Below are positions 36,678-44,301 of a DNA stretch of 52,419 bases, one piece after another; position 1 is the first letter of the stretch, and each line of letters starts with the position of its first letter. Position numbers and translations under genes: made by a program. Location of the stretch: assembly GCA_030147505.1 (NCBI GenBank), contig JASBVG010000040.1, positions 1 to 52,419 of the forward strand, written 5' to 3'. This stretch comes from Tardiphaga sp. (lineage in GTDB: Bacteria; Pseudomonadota; Alphaproteobacteria; Rhizobiales; Xanthobacteraceae). The notes under the pieces were generated by a model, which saw only the letters and a list, made by a program, of their open reading frames with translations, ran no database searches and had not been told where the DNA came from.

Positions 36678-37574
36678 GTGGACGTCATAAATCTGGTCGA
36701 GAAATCCGCCGCGCTCCATGTCGAGCGCTTTACGCCCGGCCTGTCCCCGCGCATCTGGTCGATCCGCCAGCCCCGCCTTCGGCGGTCGCATCTGCTTGCA
36801 TTGGAAAGCCGGAGCGGTACGGCGACCATGCAGGGCACCGTGATCGCATTCCAGTCGCCCACCTTGCTGTGGCTGCCCTGCGACTACGATGGAAGCGTGC
36901 AGATCGAGGCCGGTGCACAGGGCCATCTGGTGGCCGTGACCGATGACCTGCTGACACAAACCATCGCCGGCTCCGCCGAAGCGCTGCACCTTCGCCGCAC
37001 CGTCGATCGACTGGTGTTGCTGGAAGGCGCCAAGACATCGAAAGGTTTTGCCGCGATCACCGCATCATGCAGCATGCTGGCGAGCGAACTCGCCATGCCG
37101 GGCCGTGGCAGCGCCACCATGCTGTCAGCCCACGTGCTGCTGATGTGCCTGCATCTGTGGCGCTCTCTCATCGCGGAAGAACCGGTCGACGACATCGCGC
37201 TGCGCGGCGACGGCCCGCGCCTCGTCGGCAATTTCCTGCAAATGGTCGAACTGCATTACCGCGATGGCTGGCCGATCGCGCGCTATGCCACCGCGCTCGG
37301 CGTCACCGACGACAAGCTGCATGCCCATTGCAAACGGGAGACCGGCGTCAGCCCCCGCGCCGTCGTGCATCAGCGTCTGATCCGCGAGGCCTGCACGCGG
37401 CTGCGCCAGCTCGATCTGCCCGTGGAACAGATCGCCTACGGTCTCGGCTTCCACGACCCCGGCTATTTCAATCGCTTCTTCCGCAAGCATCAGAACGAAT
37501 CACCCGGCACCTACAGGCGGCGGGCGCGACTCAGCCCGGGGCGCCTCGGGCCGTCCTACGCAGCCTGGCCGTGA
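36678..37574 (+). CDS. AraC-family transcriptional regulator
   Basis: A 298-residue regulator starting at GTG 36678, with AGAGG seven bases upstream. A cupin-like sensor region (about 1-110) and a helical linker precede the DNA-binding domain, with ARYATALGVTDDKLHAHCKRETG and QIAYGLGFHDPGYFNRFFRK. It is divergent from the Liv-type transporter and aldehyde dehydrogenase operon and is very likely its activator, responding to the imported compound. Confidence 0.91.
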   Translation: MDVINLVEKSAALHVERFTPGLSPRIWSIRQPRLRRSHLLALESRSGTATMQGTVIAFQSPTLLWLPCDYDGSVQIEAGAQGHLVAVTDDLLTQTIAGSAEALHLRRTVDRLVLLEGAKTSKGFAAITASCSMLASELAMPGRGSATMLSAHVLLMCLHLWRSLIAEEPVDDIALRGDGPRLVGNFLQMVELHYRDGWPIARYATALGVTDDKLHAHCKRETGVSPRAVVHQRLIREACTRLRQLDLPVEQIAYGLGFHDPGYFNRFFRKHQNESPGTYRRRARLSPGRLGPSYAAWP

Positions 37575-37621
37575 TAATCTGTGGCGCGGACAAAACGGCT
37601 TCCTGATCGAAACCGGAAGGA

Positions 37622-37650
37622 TTGCAACCGATACCGTATAGGGGTATATC
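37622..37650 (+). promoter_or_regulatory. Promoter and CsoR-type operator of the copper unit
   Basis: TTGCAA (37622-37627) and TATATC (37645-37650) are exactly 17 bases apart. The spacer and -10 are covered by ATACC (37631-37635) and GGTAT (37643-37647), an inverted repeat containing a GGGG tract as in CsoR/RcnR-family operators. Predicted transcription start falls at about 37657, the csoR ATG itself, so the message may be leaderless. Confidence 0.6.
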
Positions 37651-37656
37651 TGAGGC

Positions 37657-37932
37657 ATGCGCGACGACATCAAGACATCCGTGAAAAAACGCCTCGGCAG
37701 GATCGAGGGGCAGGTGCGCGGCCTGTCGAAGATGATCGACGAGGACCGCTACTGCATCGACGTCGTGACCCAGATCTCCGCCGTGCGCGCGGCGCTTCGC
37801 CGCGTCGAGGAGGAGGTACTCAAGGATCATGTGTCGCACTGTGTCGAGCACGCCATCGCAAGCGGCGACAAGGCCGAGCAGCGGCAGAAGATCGCCGAGC
37901 TCATGGCCGTGGTCGGTAGGGCCGAGCGATGA
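37657..37932 (+). CDS. csoR: CsoR-type copper-sensing repressor
   Basis: A 91-residue all-helical DUF156 protein that represses DNA until Cu(I) binds. C33, H58 and C62 reproduce the exact spacing of the copper ligands of CsoR (C, 25 on H, 4 on C), which argues against nickel (RcnR) or formaldehyde (FrmR) sensing. Conserved helix-1 residues KKRLGRIEGQVRGL and YCIDVVTQISAVRAAL are present. It is the first gene of the copper unit, just behind a matching operator, so it is probably autoregulated. A coupled small frame overlaps its stop (ATGA). Confidence 0.93.
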   Translation: MRDDIKTSVKKRLGRIEGQVRGLSKMIDEDRYCIDVVTQISAVRAALRRVEEEVLKDHVSHCVEHAIASGDKAEQRQKIAELMAVVGRAER

Positions 37933-38021
37933 AGCGTATTCCCGACAGCACCCGCATGGTGTCAGCCGATTTCGTACATATGGTCTGCGCGCGGACTCGC
38001 ATGATTGAAAGCGATCGATAG
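37929..38021 (+). CDS. Possible coupled small protein, 30 residues
   Basis: An ATG overlaps the csoR stop as ATGA and opens a 30-codon frame ending at TAG 38021, three bases before the next gene's ATG. The peptide has four Met, one His and one Cys (MKRIPDSTRMVSADF at its start). It has no membrane segment. It could be a real peptide or merely carry ribosomes to the next gene, which has a poor ribosome-binding site. Existence is uncertain. Confidence 0.35.
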   Translation: MKRIPDSTRMVSADFVHMVCARTRMIESDR

Positions 38022-38024
38022 GCA

Positions 38025-38510
38025 ATGCTTGTCAGGCTCACCAGGGACCAGCGGAAAAAGGCGGGGTGGATCGTCGCCCTCGTCTATCTGCTGTGCATCA
38101 TGGCGCCGACATTGTCATACGCCATGCCCGGCAAGCAGGCCGTTTCGGGCTGCATGACCATCGAGCATGTCGCGACGGGGTCGATGCATATGCGCGATCT
38201 GCCGGCTCCGGCGAGACTTACCCATGTCGACGAGGCAATGCATGATCACGCGCAGGCCCAGCCGACGGCCATGTCTGGCGACGACCTGTCGTTAATGTCG
38301 GCAGAGATGTCTGACGAGGACACCCCGCCCAGCAAGGGGCCGCACACGACCAGCGGACAGTGCTGCGTGCTGATGTGCATCGGAGCCATGCCGGCTCCGT
38401 TGCTGGAGATCGCATCCCCGTCGGGACTGACTGTCGTCCGCATGACGACGAGCTACCGTGCAACGGCGGACAACGCCCCCGACGTCCACTACCGTCCCCC
38501 CATCGCCTGA
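38025..38510 (+). CDS. Exported Met/His/Cys-rich protein of the copper unit
   Basis: A 161-residue protein with an N-terminal hydrophobic helix (about 13-33, ending LSYAMPG) that acts as a signal or anchor. The rest is rich in potential Cu ligands: many Met, six His in 54-76 and the C-terminal area, and a cysteine group GQCCVLMC near residues 112-117. I do not recognise a named family; DUF2946-type proteins have similar features. Placement between csoR and the oxidase genes suggests periplasmic copper binding. Start ATG 38025 has little Shine-Dalgarno support. Confidence 0.72.
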   Translation: MLVRLTRDQRKKAGWIVALVYLLCIMAPTLSYAMPGKQAVSGCMTIEHVATGSMHMRDLPAPARLTHVDEAMHDHAQAQPTAMSGDDLSLMSAEMSDEDTPPSKGPHTTSGQCCVLMCIGAMPAPLLEIASPSGLTVVRMTTSYRATADNAPDVHYRPPIA

Positions 38511-38587
38511 TCTGATCGCCCAGACGCGGCGTCGCTCCCGGGAAGGGTGTGCACGCCTGTGGTCCATCGTCAGTTCAGGAAATCAGC

Positions 38588-38878
38588 ATGTTTGCGCTTA
38601 TTGGGGCGAAGGTCGCCGCCGTTCGTTCAGTGGCAACGAGACTATTCGACAAGAGACCGGTGGCATTGGCCGCGGCGACAACGGCAACACTGGCGCTCGG
38701 AGGCTGCCTGCCGGTCACGGCACCGCTGCGCGCCGATCCGGCCGATCCGACCGTTCCCGTCGCGCCTGTGGGCTACCGTTCGACGGTGGCTCCCTACATA
38801 TCGATGCGACCGGTCTCCCCGTCTGCATGGCGACAGCGGAACGACGACGTCTCCCCCTCATCGAAGTCCGGCAGGTAG
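38588..38878 (+). CDS. Small lipoprotein of the copper unit
   Basis: A 96-residue protein from ATG 38588 (AGGAA upstream) with a signal sequence ending in lipobox LGGC. The mature part is short, Pro/Ser/Arg-rich and without recognisable domains. It ends eight bases before the TolC-type gene. It may be an outer-membrane partner of that protein, but no function can be assigned. Confidence 0.65.
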   Translation: MFALIGAKVAAVRSVATRLFDKRPVALAAATTATLALGGCLPVTAPLRADPADPTVPVAPVGYRSTVAPYISMRPVSPSAWRQRNDDVSPSSKSGR

Positions 38879-38886
38879 GGAGCGGC

Positions 38887-40341
38887 ATGTCGAACATGAA
38901 CCGATCATTTCGGATCCACTCCGCGCGCCGCAGCTTGATGCGTTCGGGCGTCACGGTGACAGCGCTTCTGCTGCTCACCGGCTGCGCCAGCTTCTCGCCC
39001 GACAAGGGAATGAGCGTCGTCGCCGGCGTCACCGACGCGGCGATCAGCAAGGACGTTATCTCAATCCGCTCGGACGCCGACGCTCGCTTCGCTGAAGAGA
39101 TTGTCGGCAAGCTGAAAGCCCGCACGCTCACGGTAGACACCGCCGTGCAGGTCGCGCTTCTCAACAATCGAGGGCTTCAGGCCGCCTATAATGAACTCGC
39201 GCTCGCCGAAGCGGACATGGTCGCGGAGAGCCTGCCACCCAATCCCTCGTTCTCCCTATCGCGCAGTGTCAGCGGCGGAACGGTCGAAGTCTCGCGGCAG
39301 GTCGCGGGTGACATCCTCGCCATTGCCACGCTGCCGTTCCGTTCCGAAATCGCGCGCGAGCGCTTCAAGAGGGCGCAGCTCGCCGCTGCCGAACAGACCT
39401 TGCGTCTGGCGGCCGATGTCAGGGATGCCTACTACCGTGCCGCGGCCGCGAACGAGCTCGTCGCTGTGCTGACGGAGGCAAAAACGATCGCCGAAACCAC
39501 CGCGCAACTCGCAACCAAGCTCGGCGAAACCGGGTCGCTCAACAAGCTGGATCAGGCTCGTCAGCAGGCCTTCTACGCCGAGACGACGGCGGATCTGGCG
39601 TCGGCCAGGCAGGAGGCCGCGAGTTCGCGCGAACGCCTGATACGGCTGCTCGGCCTGTGGGGACGCGCCACCGACATCAAGCTGCCCGGCAGCCTGCCGC
39701 AGCTTCCGCGCAAGCCGCAGACGCTGCCTCTCATCGAGGTGCAGGCCGTCGAACGCAGGCTGGATCTCCAGATGGCGCGCATCGATCTGCTGGCGCTCGC
39801 TAAATCCCTTGAACTCACGCAGGCCACGCGCTTTGTGACGCTGCTCGACATGTCGGGCTCGCAGAGCAAGGAGCTCGGAAGCCCGAACCGCAGCCGCAGC
39901 GTCGGCATCGACTTCCAGATCCCGATTTTCGACGGCGGCGAAGTGCGCGTGCGGCAATCCGCCGAGATCTACAATCAGGCGTTCAATCTGCTGACGGAGA
40001 AGGCGATCAACGTCCGTTCCGAGGCCAGGAACGCCTTCCGGGTGTACCGGTCGACCTACGACATCGCGCTGCAGTATCAGCGCGAAGTGCTGCCGCTGCG
40101 TCAGGTCATCTCCGAGGAGATGCAGCTTCGCTATTCGAGCATGCAGATCGACGTCTTCGCACTGGTGGTCGAGGCCACCGCAAGGATCGCGGCCCAGCGC
40201 GCAGGCGTCGCCGCCAAGCGTGACTTCTGGCTCGCGAACTCCGCGCTGCAGACTGCCGTGAACGGCGGCGGCCGCAGCGAATCCCCATCCCAGACGACGG
40301 GCACGACGACCGCACAGGCGTCGGCCGGCGGAGGTCACTGA
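38887..40341 (+). CDS. TolC-family outer-membrane lipoprotein
   Basis: A 484-residue outer-membrane efflux-type protein with lipobox LTGC (C33). Two TolC repeats are recognisable (about 75-270 and 285-460) with long coiled-coil helices such as RLAADVRDAYYRAAAANELVAVL and LARQEAAS-like segments, and the repeat landmark LNNRGLQAAYNELALAEAD. Such proteins normally work with a periplasmic adaptor and an inner-membrane pump; neither is in this unit. Its stop overlaps the oxidase start (TGATG). Confidence 0.88.
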   Translation: MSNMNRSFRIHSARRSLMRSGVTVTALLLLTGCASFSPDKGMSVVAGVTDAAISKDVISIRSDADARFAEEIVGKLKARTLTVDTAVQVALLNNRGLQAAYNELALAEADMVAESLPPNPSFSLSRSVSGGTVEVSRQVAGDILAIATLPFRSEIARERFKRAQLAAAEQTLRLAADVRDAYYRAAAANELVAVLTEAKTIAETTAQLATKLGETGSLNKLDQARQQAFYAETTADLASARQEAASSRERLIRLLGLWGRATDIKLPGSLPQLPRKPQTLPLIEVQAVERRLDLQMARIDLLALAKSLELTQATRFVTLLDMSGSQSKELGSPNRSRSVGIDFQIPIFDGGEVRVRQSAEIYNQAFNLLTEKAINVRSEARNAFRVYRSTYDIALQYQREVLPLRQVISEEMQLRYSSMQIDVFALVVEATARIAAQRAGVAAKRDFWLANSALQTAVNGGGRSESPSQTTGTTTAQASAGGGH

Positions 40342-41741
40342 TGAGCGATCCGATCCTGTCCAGACGCAATTTCCTCGGCACCGCGACGGCCCTCGCCGGC
40401 GTCACGGCGATTTCCGGCCGCGCCCAGGCCGCGGGCATTCCGGAAGCGCCGACGATGGAGAAGACGTCGACGCAACCGCCGCTGCATCCCGGCTCGGGGC
40501 CTGACTACAACCCCGTCGTCACTCTGAACGGCTGGACGCTGCCGTGGCGCATGAACGGCGACTGGAAGGAATTCCACTTGGTCGCGGAACCCGTGGTGCG
40601 CGAATTCGCCGAGGGAATGAAGGCGCACCTGTGGGGATATAACGGTCAGTCTCCGGGCCCCACCATCGAGGTCGTCGAAGGCGACAAGGTCCGCATCTTC
40701 GTGACCAACAAGCTGCCGGAGGCGACCACCGTTCATTGGCACGGCGTCATCCTGCCATGCGGGATGGACGGCGTCGGCGGGCTGTCCCAGCCTCACATCC
40801 CGGTCGGGAAAACCTTCGTCTACGAATTCGAGATGAAGCATAGCGGGACCTTCATGTACCACCCGCATTCGGACGAGATGGTCCAGATGGCGATGGGCAT
40901 GATGGGCATGATCGTCGTGCATCCGCGCGACCGCGCCTTCAGGCCTGTGGATCGCGATTTCGTCTTCATCATGAGCAGTTACCTCATCGACCCCGGCACC
41001 TATCTGCCGAAGGTCACCGAGATGACCGACTTCAACATGTGGACCTGGAACAGCCGCGTGTTTCCCGGCATCGACGTGCTTCCGGTGCGCCTTGGCGACA
41101 AGGTGCGCGTCAGGGTCGGCAATCTGACGATGACCAATCATCCGATCCATCTGCACGGACACAAATTCGCCGTCAGTTGCACGGACGGCGGCTGGGTGCC
41201 GGAGAGCGCCGCCTGGCCCGAGACGACGACCGATATCCCGGTCGGCGCGATCCGCGCGTTCGATTTCGTTGCCGACAATCCCGGCGACTGGGCGTTCCAC
41301 TGCCACAAGTCGCATCACACGATGAACGCCATGGGCCACGACATGGTGAACCTGATCGGCGTGTCCAAGAAGGACATCGCGAAAGCGCTGGGCAAGGTCG
41401 CGCCCGACGGCATGGCGATGGGATCGACCGGCATGGCCATGGGCGAGATGGAGATGCCGCTGCCCGACAACACGCTTCCGATGATGACCGGCAGCGGTCA
41501 GTTCGGGCCGATCGAGATGGGCGGCATGTTCACCGTCGTGAAGATCCGTGAAGGGCTTGCGCGGGACGATTACCGGGATCCCGGCCCTTATCAGTTTCCG
41601 AAGGGAACGGTGGCCTACGAAGTCGATGCGCCGCAAGCCGCACCCGCGCGGAAGGAAGCCGAGAAGCCTGCAGCCACCAAGGAAATGCCCAAGGCCATGA
41701 AACACGAGGGAATGAAGCACAAGGGAATGAAAGGGATGTGA
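40341..41741 (+). CDS. Multicopper oxidase, Tat-exported, Met-rich C-terminus
   Basis: A 466-residue periplasmic copper oxidase of the CopA/CueO type that oxidises Cu(I) or other substrates. The Tat signal SRRNFLG (residues 7-13) fits export of a folded copper enzyme. All copper motifs are present: HWHG, HPH, HPIHLHGH and HCHKSHHTMNAM (type 1 Cys, His and axial Met). The C-terminal ~110 residues are Met/His-rich (MAMGSTGMAMGEMEMP, ending KHEGMKHKGMKGM) and probably bind Cu(I). It is coupled by one-base overlap to the TolC-type gene upstream. Confidence 0.95.
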   Translation: MSDPILSRRNFLGTATALAGVTAISGRAQAAGIPEAPTMEKTSTQPPLHPGSGPDYNPVVTLNGWTLPWRMNGDWKEFHLVAEPVVREFAEGMKAHLWGYNGQSPGPTIEVVEGDKVRIFVTNKLPEATTVHWHGVILPCGMDGVGGLSQPHIPVGKTFVYEFEMKHSGTFMYHPHSDEMVQMAMGMMGMIVVHPRDRAFRPVDRDFVFIMSSYLIDPGTYLPKVTEMTDFNMWTWNSRVFPGIDVLPVRLGDKVRVRVGNLTMTNHPIHLHGHKFAVSCTDGGWVPESAAWPETTTDIPVGAIRAFDFVADNPGDWAFHCHKSHHTMNAMGHDMVNLIGVSKKDIAKALGKVAPDGMAMGSTGMAMGEMEMPLPDNTLPMMTGSGQFGPIEMGGMFTVVKIREGLARDDYRDPGPYQFPKGTVAYEVDAPQAAPARKEAEKPAATKEMPKAMKHEGMKHKGMKGM

Positions 41742-41842
41742 TGCTCCGTCCCAACGTGAAGAAGGAGAGCCGCGTGAAAGGACTACTCAAACTGCACAGC
41801 CACCGCGAAGCGGGAATGGTCAATACCGTCGTCGTCAAATAG
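41741..41842 (+). CDS. Possible coupled small protein, 33 residues
   Basis: An ATG overlaps the oxidase stop (TGATG) and opens a 33-codon basic frame ending at TAG 41842, nineteen bases before the CusF-like start. Inside it, AAGGAGAG stands seven bases before an in-frame GTG (41774), which would give a 22-residue peptide with two His and a hydrophobic end (MVNTVVVK). A ribosome-binding site in front of a frame this short is notable. No homologue is known to me. Confidence 0.35.
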   Translation: MLRPNVKKESRVKGLLKLHSHREAGMVNTVVVK

Positions 41843-41860
41843 CAATTGAAAGGACTGAAG

Positions 41861-42163
41861 ATGATGAACACCAGCAAACTCGCAGCAGCGATTGTCGCGC
41901 TCTCGATCCTGTCACCCTCGGCCGGCTTCGCGCAGGACGCAATGGTCAAGGGAGAGGTGAAGAAGGTCGACGAGGCGGCCAAGAAGATCACGCTGAAGCA
42001 TGGCCCGATCAAGCACCTGGGCATGGACGAAAACATGACGATGGTCTTCCGCGTTCGGGACCCGGCCATGCTCAAGCAGGTCAGGGTCGGCGACAACGTG
42101 CAGTTCATCGCCGAGCGCGGCACTGACGGCATTGCCATCACGAAAATCCAGAAGAGCAAGTGA
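41861..42163 (+). CDS. CusF-like periplasmic copper-binding protein
   Basis: A 100-residue exported protein (signal to about FAQ, residue 24) with the small CusF beta-barrel. The copper site is mostly kept: the His in TLKHGPIK and the Met pair in NMTMVFRV. The Trp that caps Cu(I) in E. coli CusF is absent (the segment reads LGMDENMTM), and an extra Met is nearby. AAGGA precedes ATG 41861; ATG 41864 is equally possible. It probably passes Cu(I) among the periplasmic proteins of this unit. Confidence 0.88.
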   Translation: MMNTSKLAAAIVALSILSPSAGFAQDAMVKGEVKKVDEAAKKITLKHGPIKHLGMDENMTMVFRVRDPAMLKQVRVGDNVQFIAERGTDGIAITKIQKSK

Positions 42164-42173
42164 ACCGACACCC

Positions 42174-42200
42174 GGCATTCCCCGCCATGCGGGGAATGCC
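42174..42200 (+). other. Intercistronic hairpin in the copper operon
   Basis: GGCATTCCCCGC-CAT-GCGGGGAATGCC is a perfect 12-bp stem with a three-base loop, between the CusF-like gene and copC. No U-run follows. It may set different mRNA levels for the genes on either side. Confidence 0.65.
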
Positions 42201-42269
42201 CTTGTCCTCGACGTGAAGCGAAATCCGCAACCGACCGCTCCCATCTCCATTCCCGACAAAGGAAGACCG

Positions 42270-42629
42270 ATGTCGAAGATCTCCCTCTCTGCATTCGTGG
42301 TCGCAATGCTGGTCTCCAGCACAGCGCTCGCCCATCCCGAATTCCAGTCTGCCGAGCCGCCGGCCGGAAAAGTATCGGCTGCTCCGAAGCAGATTCGCAT
42401 CCTGTTCAACGAGAGCGTCATCCCGCAATTCTCGGGCATCGAACTGAAGGACCCGTCGGGTAAGAAGATCACGACCGGAAAGGCAACGGTCGATCCGTCC
42501 AACAAGAAGATGATGATCGTCCCGCTCAAGGACCCGTTGGCTCCCGGCGACTACAGGGTCGAGTGGTATGCAGTGTCCGACGATACCCACAAGGTGAAGG
42601 GCAGCTACTCTTTCGGCGTTGCGCACTGA
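42270..42629 (+). CDS. copC: Copper resistance protein CopC
   Basis: A 119-residue periplasmic copper carrier. Signal cleavage after ALA would leave His as the mature N-terminal residue (HPEFQSAEPP), as needed for the Cu(II) site, with the second His in DDTHKVKGSYSFGV. It has no Met-rich Cu(I) loop, so it is the Cu(II)-only type. GGAAG precedes ATG 42270. Its stop overlaps the copD start (TGATG). Confidence 0.94.
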   Translation: MSKISLSAFVVAMLVSSTALAHPEFQSAEPPAGKVSAAPKQIRILFNESVIPQFSGIELKDPSGKKITTGKATVDPSNKKMMIVPLKDPLAPGDYRVEWYAVSDDTHKVKGSYSFGVAH

Positions 42630-43552
42630 TGATCGAATTCGGCCTCGCGCTCTCCCGCTTCCTGCACTATGCGGCATCGACGGCGCTTGCCGGCGTGGCG
42701 TTCTTTCCCCTTTATGCCTATGCAGCCACCGAGCCCGAAAGGCTGGTTCGCTGGCGCGGACGCGTCCTGCTCTGCTCGGCAATCCTCGCTTTGATCAGCT
42801 GTCTCGGCTGGTTCGCCTTTTCGGTGGCTCTGATGGGCGGCGGACTTACAGACGTCGTCGATCCCGAGGTCGTCAGAGCCGTTGTGCATCACACCGGCTT
42901 CGGTGTGGTGTGGATGATCCGCATGGCCGTCGCGGCGGGCCTTGTCGCCGTCACGATCATGCTGCCGTCGCGGAGCTCGATGCAGCGCGATCAGCTCATC
43001 GCGTTCCTTGCCGCCGGACTGCTGGCCTCCCTCGCCGGCGCCGGCCATGCGCAGATGAAGGAGGGATGGGAAGGCGCGTTGCACGTCGCCGCCGACGCCG
43101 CTCACCTGCTCGCCGCAGGGGCATGGCTTGGCGGACTGCTCCCGCTCGGGGTTATACTGCTCGGCACGCGCGAGACGCGCGCGGACGCGACCACCGTCGA
43201 TGTCGAGGGGGTGCTGCAGCGTTTCTCGGGCATGGGTTACGCCGCCGTGGCGACGCTTGTCGGCACCGGTCTCGTCAATAGCTGGTTCCTGGTCGGATCG
43301 GTGTCCAACCTGTTCGTCAGCAGCTACGGATGGATATTGCTGGTCAAGCTGGCATGCTTCGCCGGAATGCTTGCCCTCGCGACGACCAATCGATTCTGGC
43401 TGATGCCGATGCTCGAGGCATCCGAGCGAACCGACGCGAACGGCTGGAGGAGGAGACTGCGTATTCATGTGCTGGGCGAGCAGGGCTTCGGTCTGCTCGT
43501 CCTGCTCTGCGTGAGCATCATTGGAACGATGCGTCCGGCGATCGGACAATGA
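42629..43552 (+). CDS. copD: Copper resistance protein CopD
   Basis: A 307-residue inner-membrane protein with about eight helices, the usual partner of CopC and thought to move copper across the inner membrane. Potential ligands lie at RFLHYAAS, VVHHTGFG, GAGHAQM and ALHVAADAAHLLAAGAWLGGL. The start overlaps the copC stop. Confidence 0.92.
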   Translation: MIEFGLALSRFLHYAASTALAGVAFFPLYAYAATEPERLVRWRGRVLLCSAILALISCLGWFAFSVALMGGGLTDVVDPEVVRAVVHHTGFGVVWMIRMAVAAGLVAVTIMLPSRSSMQRDQLIAFLAAGLLASLAGAGHAQMKEGWEGALHVAADAAHLLAAGAWLGGLLPLGVILLGTRETRADATTVDVEGVLQRFSGMGYAAVATLVGTGLVNSWFLVGSVSNLFVSSYGWILLVKLACFAGMLALATTNRFWLMPMLEASERTDANGWRRRLRIHVLGEQGFGLLVLLCVSIIGTMRPAIGQ

Positions 43553-43658
43553 CAGATGCTTGCCTGTCGCCGGCACGCCGAAGGAAACTCCGATGACAAA
43601 TCCCAACGACAGCGCCCAGCGGAACAGCCTGCCACGAAATCAGCAAAAGGAGTTTTCC

Positions 43659-44135
43659 ATGATTGATACCTATATTCCGACCCGCCGCCACGTGCTGGCG
43701 CTGCTCGCGGCCGGCCTGCTGTTGCCATCGCGATCGGTGCGCGCCGCGACACCGGCCATACACGTTCACAAAGACCCGGACTGTGGCTGCTGCGGGGACT
43801 GGGTGAATCACCTCCGAAGCGCCGGCTTCACCGTGACAGTGGATGAGACGTCGGAGCTCTCGGCGATCCGCACACGGCTTCGCGTCCCGCCCGCGCTGAC
43901 ATCGTGCCACACTGGGGAAGTTTCCGGATACGTGATCGAGGGACATGTGCCCGCCGAGGCGATACGGCTACTTCTGGACACGCGTCCCGACGCGCTGGGA
44001 CTGGCGGTGCCTGGCATGCCTGCAGGATCTCCCGGTATGGAAGGCGGCACCCCGGCCGCCTACGACGTGATGCTGTTCGCAGCCGACGGGCAGCGCCCGT
44101 TCATGCGCTTCGTAGGCACGAAGAGCATCGGCTGA
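43659..44135 (+). CDS. DUF411-family exported metal-binding protein
   Basis: A 158-residue periplasmic protein often found in copper loci. A signal peptide (to about residue 28, VRAATP) is followed by the family motif HKDPDCGCCGDWVNHLRSAGF, then TSCHTGEVSGYVIEGHVPAEAI and a C-terminal region containing Met and Gly. The CGCC pair and the later Cys-His are likely copper ligands. AAAGGAG six bases before ATG 43659 favours this start; ATG 43593, with AAGGAAAC, would add 22 residues before the signal. Confidence 0.88.
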   Translation: MIDTYIPTRRHVLALLAAGLLLPSRSVRAATPAIHVHKDPDCGCCGDWVNHLRSAGFTVTVDETSELSAIRTRLRVPPALTSCHTGEVSGYVIEGHVPAEAIRLLLDTRPDALGLAVPGMPAGSPGMEGGTPAAYDVMLFAADGQRPFMRFVGTKSIG

Positions 44136-44228
44136 CGGCGCAGAGCATTAACCTCCCGTTAACCATCCGGGTTCAGCCTCCGGATGTGCGACAGAACCGG
44201 ACGACTTTGGGGACCGGCAGTCGCATCG

Positions 44229-44263
44229 AAGGGCCGTCCGGCGTAACGCCCGGACGGCCTTTT
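44229..44263 (+). terminator. Intrinsic terminator ending the copper unit
   Basis: GGCCGTCCGG (44232-44241), an eight-base loop and CCGGACGGCC (44250-44259) form a ten-base-pair stem followed by four Ts. Confidence 0.87.
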
Positions 44264-44301
44264 GCCGCGATCGGTGCCAAGCCTTCGCTACGTCGCCCTC
44301 G

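Noticed and set aside
37600..44300. The copper unit as an obvious mobile element
   Set aside because: No integrase, transposase, terminal repeat or attachment-site duplication is visible, and base composition is similar to the neighbours; recent transfer stays possible but unsupported.
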